Shown here in pieces: positions 20,083-28,053 of a stretch of 64,000 nt of DNA; positions within the stretch are counted from its first letter, which is position 1; each line of letters begins with the position of its first letter. The notes under the pieces are model-generated. The model was not told the DNA's origin. It saw only the letters and a program-made list of their open reading frames with translations, and did not search any database. Made by a program: the position numbers and the translations under genes. Source of the stretch: Sphingomonas sp. Leaf242 (lineage in GTDB: Bacteria; Pseudomonadota; Alphaproteobacteria; Sphingomonadales; Sphingomonadaceae); assembly GCF_001422045.1 (NCBI RefSeq), contig NZ_LMLW01000010.1, positions 218,756 through 282,755 of the forward strand. Direction: 5' to 3'.

Positions 20083-20364
20083 ATGCCTGTTGCAACTTGG
20101 AATGGTCACGAGATTGCCCGGTCCGACGATACCGTCGTGGTCGAGGGCAATCATTATTTTCCCGTGGACAGCGTAGATCCGGCATTGCTGGAGGACAGCG
20201 CGACGCACTCGAACTGCCCGTGGAAGGGCGTGGCGAGCTACAAGACGCTGGTCGTCGACGGGAAACGCAACGTCGATGCGATCTGGTATTATCCCGACCC
20301 GAAGTCGGCGGCGGCGGAGATCAAGGACCGGTACGCATTCTGGAAGGGCGTGACGGTCGGCTGA
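20083..20364 (+). CDS. DUF427 domain protein
   Basis: 93 residues with an AAGGAG site just before the ATG. The single domain has conserved residues of DUF427 proteins: WNGHEIARSDDTVVVEGNHYFP, then THSNCPWKGVASY, and IWYYPDPKSAAAEIKDRYAFWKG. The Cys-Pro-Trp-Lys-Gly segment is the most conserved part of the family. Function unknown; these proteins are small soluble beta-rich domains. Likely in the same transcript as the YffB-type gene. Confidence 0.9.
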   Translation: MPVATWNGHEIARSDDTVVVEGNHYFPVDSVDPALLEDSATHSNCPWKGVASYKTLVVDGKRNVDAIWYYPDPKSAAAEIKDRYAFWKGVTVG

Positions 20365-20410
20365 GCCCCGCTAGCGTGGTCGAGGCCGCGGTTATGCTTA
20401 AACCTACGCC

Positions 20411-20502
20411 GTCATCCTCGCGCAGGCGGGGATCCATACTGGCTAGCGTAGCGTCGGATTAGCGACGTAGCGGATATGGATCCCCGCCTACGCGGGGATG
20501 AC
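20411..20502. repeat. REP-like palindrome (GTCATCCCCGCGCAGGCGGGGATCCATA family)
   Basis: Two near-perfect arms (left starting GTCATCCTCGCGCAGG, right ending CGCGGGGATGAC), each itself a hairpin, face each other over a 36-bp centre. It lies between the convergent DUF427 and zinc-protease genes. Related copies are at 44536 and, with shorter arms, at 44446 and 59828. Confidence 0.9.
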
Positions 20503-20527
20503 GAGATATCAGGGATACGCGGTCAGG

Positions 20528-21442
20528 TCAGATCGCACCCGAGAACGTATCGCACTGCTGCGGGTCGCCGCTGTCGAGCCCGCGCTTCAGCCACGACTGG
20601 CGCTGTGCCGACGTACCGTGCGTGAAGCTGTCGGGTACCACGCGGCCCTGCGTCTCCTTCTGCAGCGTGTCGTCGCCGATCGCCTGCGCCGCGGTCATGC
20701 CCTCCTGGATATCGCCCGCCTCGAGCCGCGACTTGTTCGCCGCCGCCCAGACGCCTGCATAGCAATCCGCCTGCAGTTCGAGCCGGACCGACAGCGCATT
20801 GCCTTCGGTCTCGCTCGCCTGGCGCTGCGCCTGCTGGACCTGCGCGTTGGTGCCGAGCAGCTTCTGGATGTGGTGACCGAATTCGTGCGCGATCACGTAA
20901 TCCTGCGCGAAGTCGCCCTGCGCGTGGAAGCGGTTGGCGAGTTCTGAGAAGAAGCTGGTGTCGAGATAGATGCCCTGGTCAGTGGGGCAGTAGAACGGCC
21001 CCATCGCCGACTGCGCCGCGCCGCAGCCCGAGCGACCGTTACCCGAATAGAAGACGAGCTTGGGCGCTTCGAATTTCTGGCCGTTCTTCTGGAAGATCGC
21101 CTCCCAGGTGTTGTCGGCCGAACTGAACGCGTTGCATGCCGCCTTGCTCTCGGGGGTCAGGTTGCAGCTTGACGCCGTGTCGGTACCAGCTCGCGGTCCG
21201 CTCTGCGTGGTCGGCGCCGACGATTGCCCGCCACCGAGCAGGCCGCCAAGACCGCCCATGCCGCCGAACACCGCCATCAGGATCAGTACGACGACGATCC
21301 CGCCGCAGCCGAAGCGGCTGCCGATCATCGGCAATAGCCCCATCAGCAGGCCGCCGCCACCGCCACCAAAACCTCCGCCGCCGCCGCCCGAGCCGCGCTG
21401 GTCCTCGACGTTGATGTTCGGATCGTAATCGTCGAGCCGCAT
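20528..21442 (-). CDS. YpfJ-family neutral zinc metallopeptidase
   Basis: 304 residues from ATG 21442 (AGGGG upstream). It starts MRLDDYDPNINVEDQRG, typical of the family, followed by a long Gly-rich stretch and one membrane helix (IVVVLILMAVFGGM) at about 50-70, then a Cys-rich extracytoplasmic domain with VIAHEFGHHIQ (HExxH zinc site). Length matches the family (about 290-300). The catalytic domain should face the periplasm. Substrates are unknown. It converges with DUF427 across a palindromic repeat. Confidence 0.9.
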   Translation of the reverse strand: MRLDDYDPNINVEDQRGSGGGGGGFGGGGGGLLMGLLPMIGSRFGCGGIVVVLILMAVFGGMGGLGGLLGGGQSSAPTTQSGPRAGTDTASSCNLTPESKAACNAFSSADNTWEAIFQKNGQKFEAPKLVFYSGNGRSGCGAAQSAMGPFYCPTDQGIYLDTSFFSELANRFHAQGDFAQDYVIAHEFGHHIQKLLGTNAQVQQAQRQASETEGNALSVRLELQADCYAGVWAAANKSRLEAGDIQEGMTAAQAIGDDTLQKETQGRVVPDSFTHGTSAQRQSWLKRGLDSGDPQQCDTFSGAI

Positions 21443-21543
21443 GATATGCCCCTTTTCGTTTCTGCTTGGGAACGAAATGCGCAAGGTGGCGCTAGGGTTG
21501 CACGGCCATCGTATCGGCCGAACGCGAGAAGCGAGGAGTGCGT

Positions 21544-22329
21544 ATGTTCCTGAAGGGCAAGACCGCGGTCATCACCGGATCGACCTCTGGTATCGGGCTC
21601 GCCTACGCCAAGGCGTTCGCAGCGGAAGGCGCCGCGGTCGTCCTCAACGGCTTCGGTGATTCGGATACGATCGAGCGCGAGCGCGCCGCGTTGGCGCAGA
21701 CCAGCGGTGCCCAGGCGCTCTACGATGCGGCGGACATGACCAGGCCCGACGAGATCGCCGCGATGGTCGCGCGTGCTGCGGCGGAAACCGGCAGCGTCGA
21801 CATCGTCGTCAACAATGCCGGCATCCAGCATGTCGCGGGGATCGCCGATTTTCCGATCGACAAGTTCGACGCGATCATCGCGATCAACCTGTCCTCGGCG
21901 TGGCACATGATGCGCGCCGCGGTCCCGTTGATGCGCGCGAAGGGCTGGGGGCGGATCATCTCCACCGCGTCCGCGCACTCGCTGGTCGCGAGCCCGAACA
22001 AGTCCGCCTACGTCATGGCCAAGCACGCGATCGCCGGGCTCACCAAGACGATCGCGCTGGAGACCGCGACCGACGGCATCACCGTCAACTGCATCTCGCC
22101 GGGCTATGTCTGGACGCCGCTGGTCGAGAACCAGATCCCCGACACGATGGCAGCGCGGGGGCTGACGCGCGACCAGGTGATGAACGATGTCCTGCTCGCC
22201 GCACAGCCGACCAAGGAATTCGTCACCCCCGAACAGGTCGCGGCGTTCGCGCTGTTCCTGTGTCGCGACGAGGCGAAGGCGATCACCGGCGCGAACCTGT
22301 CGATGGATGGCGGCTGGACCGCCGCGTGA
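21544..22329 (+). CDS. 3-hydroxybutyrate dehydrogenase (SDR family)
   Basis: 261 residues from ATG 21544 with GAGGAG at 21533-21538. An upstream GTG in frame would place the site too close. Classical short-chain dehydrogenase motifs: TGSTSGIG (NAD binding), NNAGIQH, active Ser in STASAHSLVASPNKSAYVMAK (Tyr-x3-Lys), and ISPGYVWTPLVENQI, which together with the length is characteristic of D-3-hydroxybutyrate dehydrogenase. It oxidises 3-hydroxybutyrate to acetoacetate in polyhydroxybutyrate turnover. No PHB gene is adjacent. It is monocistronic with its own leader. Confidence 0.9.
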   Translation: MFLKGKTAVITGSTSGIGLAYAKAFAAEGAAVVLNGFGDSDTIERERAALAQTSGAQALYDAADMTRPDEIAAMVARAAAETGSVDIVVNNAGIQHVAGIADFPIDKFDAIIAINLSSAWHMMRAAVPLMRAKGWGRIISTASAHSLVASPNKSAYVMAKHAIAGLTKTIALETATDGITVNCISPGYVWTPLVENQIPDTMAARGLTRDQVMNDVLLAAQPTKEFVTPEQVAAFALFLCRDEAKAITGANLSMDGGWTAA

Positions 22330-22415
22330 ACTTTAGTCGCGGGGGCGTTCGAAAAACCATTGCCGTTCAAGGGGATGCGCGGGTAGCCTGGGTCAAGCCA
22401 TGGGGACACCAGACG

Positions 22416-23072
22416 ATGCGGACTTGGTTCGGAACTGCCTCGTGTGTGATGATCGCGGTCTGCGGATCGGCTGGTATCGGCGTCGGAACGGCGGGGGCCT
22501 ATCCGTCCCGCACGAGCCTCGACTGGCGCCGAGTCGCCACCACCGCGGACCGCGCGCGGCTGCGGAGCTGGCGCGAAGCATGGGTCAACGCGCTCGCGCA
22601 GGTCGATCCCCGCGAAGTGACGAACGATCCCGTCCTGTTCGATCCCGATCGTTCGCTGGTCGACCCGTTGCCGCCCTCGGGTGCGTATCGGTGCCGCACC
22701 TACAAGCTCGGCGCGCGGGCGGGGATCGGTCCGACCTTTACGCGGTCAGGCTGGTTCGCCTGCCGGTTCGGCGCCAGCGATGATGATGGCGGCGACTCCG
22801 ACGACGATGGCGAGAGCGTTGTCAGCCTCGTCAAGCTCGACGGATCGCAGCGCCCGGTCGGTACGGTCTTTGCCGACACCGATTTTCGGGCCGTCTTTCT
22901 CGGGACAATGGAGCTTGGCGATGAAAAGCGGCCGATGCGCTATGGTCGCGACGCCAACCGCGACATGGCCGGGTTGATCGAACGGATCGGGACGGATCGT
23001 TGGCGCGTGGTGCTGCCCTACCCCCGGTTTGAATCGGTGCTCGACGTCGTCGAACTGGTGCCGGCCAGCTAG
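22416..23072 (+). CDS. DUF4893 domain exported protein
   Basis: 218 residues from ATG 22416, with a signal peptide (WFGTASCVMIAVCGSAGIG). The mature part contains SLDWRRVATTADRARLRSWR and a segment GAYRCRTYKLG, followed by an acidic DDDGGDSDDDGE insert and a C-terminal GTDRWRVVLPYPRFES that are typical of DUF4893 proteins. These are found almost only in sphingomonads and relatives and have no assigned function. The acidic insert could bind a metal ion, but it is not conserved in the family so far as I know. Confidence 0.82.
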   Translation: MRTWFGTASCVMIAVCGSAGIGVGTAGAYPSRTSLDWRRVATTADRARLRSWREAWVNALAQVDPREVTNDPVLFDPDRSLVDPLPPSGAYRCRTYKLGARAGIGPTFTRSGWFACRFGASDDDGGDSDDDGESVVSLVKLDGSQRPVGTVFADTDFRAVFLGTMELGDEKRPMRYGRDANRDMAGLIERIGTDRWRVVLPYPRFESVLDVVELVPAS

Positions 23073-23128
23073 CGCGCGGCCGCCGGCCCCGTGGTTCGGT
23101 CTGACTTGCTGTAGCGACGCGTCGCGGT

Positions 23129-24097
23129 TCAGGCGGGTTCTGGGGTGCCAGTCGATACCGGCGCGAGTGCCGCGTTCTCGCGCTTTTCCGGCCGGATATA
23201 GATCGACGAGAGCGTCGGCACCGCAGCGCGCAATTCGGTTTCGATCGCCTCGATCAGTGTCTCGCCGTCGCCCATCGTCACCGAATCGTCGAAGTCCGCG
23301 CTGATCGCCGCGAAGATGCTCTCGGGCGCGGTGTGGATCGTGCGGACATGATTGACCGAGACGATCGCGGGATGCGCGGACACGATCTTGCGGATCGTCG
23401 CGATCACCGCCGGGTCGGCGCGCTCGCCGATCAGCAGGCCCTTCGATTCGCGCGCGAGCAGCACCGCTACCAGCGCGAGGATCACCCCGATCGCGATCGA
23501 GGCGGCGCCGTCGATGCGCGGATCGTTGAACGCATGGCTCGCCCAAATACCGATCCCGGCGATGACGAGACCGGCGAGCGCCGCGGAATCCTCGAACAGC
23601 ACGATGAAGCCGGCGGGGTCCTTCGACCGGTGGATCGCCTGCCACCAGCCCATGTCGCCCTTCGACTTCGAGAATTCGCGCACCGCGATCGTCCAGCTGC
23701 TACCCTCGAGCGCGAACGAGATCGCGAGGACGACGTAGTTGATGGTCGGGCTGGTAAGCGGTTCGGGCTGCCGGATATGCCGCCAGCCTTCGAAGATCGA
23801 CACGCCCGCGCCGATCGCGAAGATCAGGATCGCGACGACGAACGCCCAGAAATACAGTTCGCGGCCATAGCCGAACGGGTGCGCCTCGTCGGCGGGACGC
23901 TTGGCCTTTTTCTGGCCGTAGAGCAGCAGCACCTGGTTGCCGCTGTCGACCACCGAGTGGAAGCCCTCGGTCAGCATCGACGACGATCCGGTCATCCCGG
24001 CGGCGACGAATTTCGCCACGCCGATCCCGAGATTGGCGGCGAGGGCGCCGTAGAGGACGATGTCGTCCTTGATGCGAGCGGTCAGTGTCTTGGCCAT
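23129..24097 (-). CDS. Cation diffusion facilitator (CDF) family transporter
   Basis: 322 residues, inner membrane, about five or six helices. CDF metal-site residues are seen: EGFHSVVDSGNQV (His and Asp on helix 2) and, further on, HAFNDPRIDG (His and Asp on helix 5). HPFGYGRELYFW is the loop after helix 2. The C-terminal cytoplasmic dimerisation domain (HPAIVSVNHVRTIH onward) is present. CDF proteins export Zn, Co, Fe or Mn in exchange for protons. The metal cannot be told from the site. Its promoter region at 24098 is taken up by a palindromic repeat. Confidence 0.88.
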   Translation of the reverse strand: MAKTLTARIKDDIVLYGALAANLGIGVAKFVAAGMTGSSSMLTEGFHSVVDSGNQVLLLYGQKKAKRPADEAHPFGYGRELYFWAFVVAILIFAIGAGVSIFEGWRHIRQPEPLTSPTINYVVLAISFALEGSSWTIAVREFSKSKGDMGWWQAIHRSKDPAGFIVLFEDSAALAGLVIAGIGIWASHAFNDPRIDGAASIAIGVILALVAVLLARESKGLLIGERADPAVIATIRKIVSAHPAIVSVNHVRTIHTAPESIFAAISADFDDSVTMGDGETLIEAIETELRAAVPTLSSIYIRPEKRENAALAPVSTGTPEPA

Positions 24098-24150
24098 CCC
24101 GCCGTCCTACACGAGGGGACTGGGTTGGAAAGGGGCGGAATTTGAACGCA

Positions 24151-24270
24151 AATCTCCCTTCCCCCTCCCTGAAAGGGAGGGGCTGGGGGTGGGTAGGTTT
24201 CCGCATTTCTCGACCCGGTGCGACACGAGCGGGCCGACCCACCCCCAACCCCTCCCTTTCAGGGAGGGGC
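24151..24270. repeat. REP-like palindrome (CCCTCCCTGAAAGGGAGGGGCTGGGGGTGGG family)
   Basis: A left arm beginning CCCTTCCCCCTCCCTGAAAG and a right arm ending CTTTCAGGGAGGGGC pair across about 50 bp, each arm also folding on itself. It lies between the CDF gene and the small 54-residue gene. Confidence 0.85.
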
Positions 24271-24353
24271 GAAGTCGGAGGAAACAGGAATACCCGCCGG
24301 CGGACGAGCCACCGGCGGGATCCTTTCCTCCCCAGGAAACTGTGTGAAGCGGT

Positions 24354-24518
24354 TTAGCCGAGCCGGCCGAGGCGGTGGTACAGCGCACTCATCCGCGTCA
24401 GCCGTTCGTCGTCGATCGAGGTCTTGCTGATCATCTCGCCGAGGACTTCCTTCATCAGCGCGAAATCGTTGGTCGAGAAGACGGCGCGGGCGCGAGGTTG
24501 TTCGGTGGTCGTCTGCAT
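24354..24518 (-). CDS. 54-residue small protein of unknown function
   Basis: A short open frame with a perfect GGAGG six bases upstream of its ATG at 24518. The product starts MQTTTEQPRARAVFSTN, has the central stretch LMKEVLGEMISKTSIDDE, and ends RLTRMSALYHRLGRLG. The predicted chain is an amphipathic helix bundle with a basic C-terminus. It is transcribed away from the XRE regulator gene (start 24710), and the 190 bp between them must hold both promoters. Divergent layout suggests it could be a target of that regulator. No family recognised. The clean ribosome site and protein-like composition support a real gene. Confidence 0.65.
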   Translation of the reverse strand: MQTTTEQPRARAVFSTNDFALMKEVLGEMISKTSIDDERLTRMSALYHRLGRLG

Positions 24519-24709
24519 GGCTTGCCTCCTTCAATGATCGTCTTGTCTCTCTCTTTACACCGAGCGTGTGTCGAGAGAGGCGATACACAGGCAATAGCGT
24601 TCGAAGCCGGCAATTTGGAAGGCCGTCCCGTGCCGCCGCAACGTCGCGGTGTCCGTCCAGCTTGTGCAACACGTGTCGTTCTGTAAACATCGTGACAGGA
24701 GGGTTTGCG

Positions 24710-26092
24710 ATGGCGGAACGGAAATTGCTCGCGGGGCATGCGATCCGTCGCTTGCGGCGCGGGGCGGGGCTGACGCAGGCGGCGATGGCCGACATGCTCG
24801 CGATCAGCCCGAGCTATCTCAACCTCGTCGAGCGTAACCAGCGGCCGATCTCCGCGACGCTGCTGATCAAGCTGGCCGAGAGCTTCGACTTCGATCCGCG
24901 GTCGCTCGCGGCGGGCGAACCGGGCGGCGGCGCGGATGCGATCCGGCGGCGGCTCGCCGACCCGATGTTCGCCGACCTCGAGATCGACCGCAACGAAGTC
25001 GAGGAATGGCTCGCCAGTGCCCCCGGCGGTGCGGCGGCATTTGCGCGCGTGTTCGACCGGATCGGCGGCGGCGCAGTGGTCGCGGCGGGCGACGATCCGG
25101 TCACCCTCGTCCGTCGCGAGATCGAGCGTTGGCGCAATCATTTCGCCGATCTCGACGCCGCGGCCGAAGCGCTGGCCGACGAACTGCGGCTCGGCGCAGG
25201 CGATCTCTACGGCGCGATCGCCGAGCGGCTGCGCGCGAAGCACGGCCTGACCATCCGCGTGCTGCCCGCCGACGTGCTGCCCGACACACTTCGCCGACTA
25301 GACCTGCACGCGCGGCAACTGCAGTTGAGCGAAATGCTCGACCCCGCCTCGCGCACGTTCGCGGTCGCGTTCCAGCTCGGGCAGATCGAGGCGAAGGCGG
25401 AGATCGATGCGCTGGCGAAAGGCGCCGGGTTCACCGATCGCGCCGCGGAACGGCTCTATCGCCGCCACCTGCTGGGCTATTTCGCCGCAGCGCTGATGAT
25501 GCCGTACGCCCGGTTCCTGCGCGGGTGCGAGACCACGGGGTATGATATCGAACTGCTGCAACGCCGGTTCGGCGCGGGCTTCGAACAGGTCGCGCACCGG
25601 CTGACGACGTTGCAGCGCGTCGGCGCGCGCGGGCTGCCGTTCTTCATGATCCGGATCGATCGGGCGGGGCAGGCGTCGAAGCGCTATCCCGGCGCAAGCG
25701 GCGCTGCGCTGGTCGAGGCCGACGGGCGTTGTCCGCTGTGGCGGCTACATCATGCGTTCGACCGACCGGGCAGCCTGATGGTGCAGCTGGTCGAACTGGA
25801 GGACGGCGCGCGCTGGCTGACGATGGCGCGCACCGTGACGCCGCAGGGCAGCCGCTTTGGTGCAGTGCATGCCGAGTTCGCCATTGGTCTTGGCGTCGCG
25901 GCGGCGCAGGCGGGTGTGCTGGCGGCGGCGAGCGGCTTCGATCTGGCGGGGCGGGCGATGCCGATCGGCCTCGGTTGCCGCGCCTGTTTCCGCAACGATT
26001 GTCCGCAACGGTCTGTCGCGCCAGCAGGGCGGGCGCTGCTGATCAACGAGCGGGAACGAAGGACGTCCGCGCTGACGTTTGCGGGCGACTAA
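24710..26092 (+). CDS. XRE-family transcriptional regulator with IrrE/ImmA-like and DUF2083 domains
   Basis: 460 residues from ATG 24710, preceded by AGGAGGG. The N-terminal helix-turn-helix (residues about 10-65) reads AIRRLRRGAGLTQAAMADMLAISPSYLNLVERNQRPIS in pieces. The middle holds an ImmA/IrrE-type region (residues about 150-300) with a degenerate peptidase motif. The last third ends in the DUF2083 Cys-rich segment IGLGCRACFRNDCPQR. This architecture is that of the short-chain fatty-acid and glyoxylate regulators (RamB, MccR, PrpR types), which sense acyl-CoA or acetate status. Isocitrate lyase, a usual target of RamB, is at 54565. That link is inference. It is divergent from the small gene at 24518. 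Confidence 0.9.
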   Translation: MAERKLLAGHAIRRLRRGAGLTQAAMADMLAISPSYLNLVERNQRPISATLLIKLAESFDFDPRSLAAGEPGGGADAIRRRLADPMFADLEIDRNEVEEWLASAPGGAAAFARVFDRIGGGAVVAAGDDPVTLVRREIERWRNHFADLDAAAEALADELRLGAGDLYGAIAERLRAKHGLTIRVLPADVLPDTLRRLDLHARQLQLSEMLDPASRTFAVAFQLGQIEAKAEIDALAKGAGFTDRAAERLYRRHLLGYFAAALMMPYARFLRGCETTGYDIELLQRRFGAGFEQVAHRLTTLQRVGARGLPFFMIRIDRAGQASKRYPGASGAALVEADGRCPLWRLHHAFDRPGSLMVQLVELEDGARWLTMARTVTPQGSRFGAVHAEFAIGLGVAAAQAGVLAAASGFDLAGRAMPIGLGCRACFRNDCPQRSVAPAGRALLINERERRTSALTFAGD

Positions 26093-26103
26093 GGGAGCCC
26101 TTC

Positions 26104-26227
26104 TAATCCTCCCCCGCAAGGGGGAGGTGGCAGGCGCTTGCCTGACGGAGGGGGAGGAAGGCGAAACCGCTGTTCCCTTGTCCTCCGTCACCTTCGGCGA
26201 CACCTCCCCCTGGCGGGGGAGGATTAA
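26104..26227. repeat. REP-like palindrome (TAATCCTCCCCCGCAAGGGGGAGG family)
   Basis: Arms TAATCCTCCCCCGC and GGCGGGGGAGGATTA frame a 90-bp centre that contains the inner inverted repeat GGTGGCAGG...CCTCCGTCACC. It lies between the convergent XRE regulator and aldo/keto reductase genes. Confidence 0.85.
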
Positions 26228-26230
26228 GGG

Positions 26231-27178
26231 TCAGGCGCCAGCGACCATCAGCGCGTCCAACTGGTCCTTCGACAGTTCCAGCGTCATCGCCGGCAGCAGG
26301 TCTTCGACCTGCTTCACGCTCGTGGCGCTCGCGATCGGTGCCGTAACGCCCGGCTGCGCAATCAACCACGCCAGCGCGACCTGCGCGTGGGTCGCGCCAG
26401 TAGCTTCGACGACCGAGTCCATCGCGTCGAGGACGGCCTTGCCGGTACCTTCGAGCAATTCGCCCATCCGACCGCCGCGAACGCTCTGGTTTAGATCGTC
26501 CTTCGTCCGGTACTTGCCGGTGAGGAAACCCGAGGCGAGCCCGTAATAGGGCAGCACACCGATGTTCTCGGTGACGCAGTAATCCTGCAATTCGCCCTCG
26601 AACTTGGTGCGGCTGACGAGATTATATTCGGGCTGGAGGACATGATAGCGCGGCAAGTCCGAAGTCTTGGCAGCCTCGACCGCAGACTTGAGGCGGGCGG
26701 CGTGGAAGTTTGACGCGCCGATCACGCGGACTTTCCCCGCATCGACCAGCTTGCCGAACGCTTCGAGGACAGCCTCCTGCGTCTGCGAGTCGTCGTCCTG
26801 GTGCGCGTAATACAGGTCGATGCGATCGGTGCCGAGGCGCTTGAGCGAGGCTTCGGCAGCGGCGGCGATACGCGCGGGGGCGAGCTTCTCGCCGCCTTCG
26901 CCGGGGAGCATGCCGACCTTGGTCGCGATCAGGACGTCGTCGCGCTTGCCGCTGGCCTTCAGCCATTCGCCGATCATGCTCTCGGACTCGCCGCCCTTGT
27001 GGCCGTCGACCCACGCCGAATAGACGTCCGCGGTGTCGATCATCGTGCCACCGCCCGCGACGAACGCGTCGAGCACGGCGAAACTGGCGGTGCGGTCGGC
27101 AGTCCATCCGAAGACGTTGCCGCCGAGGACGAGCGGGGCGATCTTGAGATCGGTCGAGCCGAGGCGGCGGAGGGTCAT
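26231..27178 (-). CDS. Aldo/keto reductase
   Basis: 315 residues, TIM-barrel NADPH-dependent oxidoreductase. The N-terminus (LRRLGSTDLKIAPLVLGGNVFGW) and catalytic residues are as in the family: Asp and Tyr in DTADVYSAW, Lys in IATKVGM, His in LYYAHQDDD. The C-terminal cofactor region includes APIASATSVKQVEDLL. Closest in look to the general AKR group active on sugars and aldehydes. The ATG overlaps the stop of the small lipoprotein gene upstream (ATGA), so the two are cotranscribed. Confidence 0.9.
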   Translation of the reverse strand: MTLRRLGSTDLKIAPLVLGGNVFGWTADRTASFAVLDAFVAGGGTMIDTADVYSAWVDGHKGGESESMIGEWLKASGKRDDVLIATKVGMLPGEGGEKLAPARIAAAAEASLKRLGTDRIDLYYAHQDDDSQTQEAVLEAFGKLVDAGKVRVIGASNFHAARLKSAVEAAKTSDLPRYHVLQPEYNLVSRTKFEGELQDYCVTENIGVLPYYGLASGFLTGKYRTKDDLNQSVRGGRMGELLEGTGKAVLDAMDSVVEATGATHAQVALAWLIAQPGVTAPIASATSVKQVEDLLPAMTLELSKDQLDALMVAGA

Positions 27179-27378
27179 CGGGTCTGATCGCTTTGATTCG
27201 AGGATCGGTCAGTGTCGTCAGGAGCGGCGGCGACCGCGTTCAGGTCGACGCTGTTGGCATCGAGCATCGCGGCGGCTTCGTTCAACTGGTGCGCTTCGTC
27301 GGCGGTGACGGCGCCGGGTTCGCTCGCAGGCGAACACGCCGCGAGCGCCGAGATAGCGAAAAGCGCCCCCACCATCAT
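27175..27378 (-). CDS. Short lipoprotein-like protein upstream of the aldo/keto reductase
   Basis: 67 residues if it starts at ATG 27378 (a second ATG follows directly). It has a short hydrophobic N-terminus ending in the lipobox LAAC (MMVGALFAISALAAC), then an acidic Ala/Asp-rich tail ADEAHQLNEAAAMLDANS. Its stop overlaps the aldo/keto reductase start. No strong ribosome site was seen, and the start abuts a palindromic repeat, so the start is uncertain. No family was recognised. It may be a small periplasmic lipoprotein. Confidence 0.6.
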   Translation of the reverse strand: MMVGALFAISALAACSPASEPGAVTADEAHQLNEAAAMLDANSVDLNAVAAAPDDTDRSSNQSDQTR

Positions 27379-27379
27379 A

Positions 27380-27463
27380 CCGTCATGCCAGCGAACGCTG
27401 GTTTCCTTCCACGAGGGGCGTCGTGACCCTGACCGGAAGCCCCCAGCGTTAGCCGGGGTGACG
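27380..27463. repeat. REP-like palindrome (CCGTCATGCCAGCGAACGCTGG family)
   Basis: Left arm CCGTCATGCCAGCGAACGCTGG and right arm CCAGCGTTAGCCGGGGTGACGG face each other across about 40 bp. It lies between two minus-strand lipoprotein genes and is upstream of the aldo/keto reductase pair. Confidence 0.75.
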
Positions 27464-27489
27464 GAGAAGTGGGGGCGCCTTGGCAAGGC

Positions 27490-27861
27490 TTAGTCCTTGA
27501 TCGCTTTGCCCGCGCGGGTCAGCGCATTGCCGGTGGCGTCGGCAGCGCGGTCCGCACCGTTGCTGATGGAGGCGCCTGCACGGTCTGCGCCGGCCTCGAT
27601 CCGGTCGCCGGCGCGGTCGGCCTTGGCGTCGAGGTGATCGGTCGAGTTGTCGATCTTGGCACCGGCATTGTCGAGCGAACGCTCGGCCGAACCCAGTGCG
27701 CGATCGCTGGCGGCGCTGACGTCGTCGACGGCATTGGCCGTGGTCGCGCTCGCATCGGCGGCGATCGCGTTGGCGGCCTGTGCGGTCTGGTCCTGCGCGT
27801 TGTTGCTGCAGGCTGCGAGGCCGGCGGTGAGCGCCAGGGCGGGGATCAGGAACTTCTTCAT
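27490..27861 (-). CDS. Ala/Asp-rich lipoprotein with LEA-like repeats
   Basis: 123 residues. The signal peptide ends in the lipobox GLAAC (MKKFLIPALALTAGLAAC). The mature chain has repeats of about 11 residues such as DRALGSAERSLDNAGAKI, DRAGDRIEAGADRAG and DRAADATGNALTRAG, the kind of amphipathic helical repeat seen in late-embryogenesis-abundant and CsbD-like proteins. It should be anchored in a membrane and lie in the periplasm. A role in protecting proteins or membranes under desiccation or osmotic stress is inferred from repeat style only. It is divergent from the SahR-like regulator gene. Confidence 0.75.
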   Translation of the reverse strand: MKKFLIPALALTAGLAACSNNAQDQTAQAANAIAADASATTANAVDDVSAASDRALGSAERSLDNAGAKIDNSTDHLDAKADRAGDRIEAGADRAGASISNGADRAADATGNALTRAGKAIKD

Positions 27862-28024
27862 AGGTATCTACTCCCGTGGATGTCGTCTTGTGGACCGGGT
27901 AATGCCCAGCCCATAGCGCAATCGAACGCGGATAAAGCGTTTCCGATCCGTCACGATCTCGCGCGATGCGATAAGTCGCGGGCGGATATGGCAATGTCGA
28001 AGAGCTGCACGCCTGCGTTGACCT

Positions 28025-28046
28025 CATATAAAGAATTCTTTATATG
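28025..28046. promoter_or_regulatory. 22-bp perfect palindrome, probable SahR-type operator
   Basis: A perfect palindrome with half-site CATATAAAGAA and complementary TTCTTTATATG, centred on GAATTC. It ends 7 bases before the ATG of the ArsR-methyltransferase regulator gene. ArsR-family repressors bind such AT-rich palindromes. A TATAAA inside it could double as a -10 element, so binding would block transcription or early elongation. This is an autoregulatory site by position. No second copy was seen in the window. Confidence 0.75.
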
Positions 28047-28053
28047 TCTTGGC

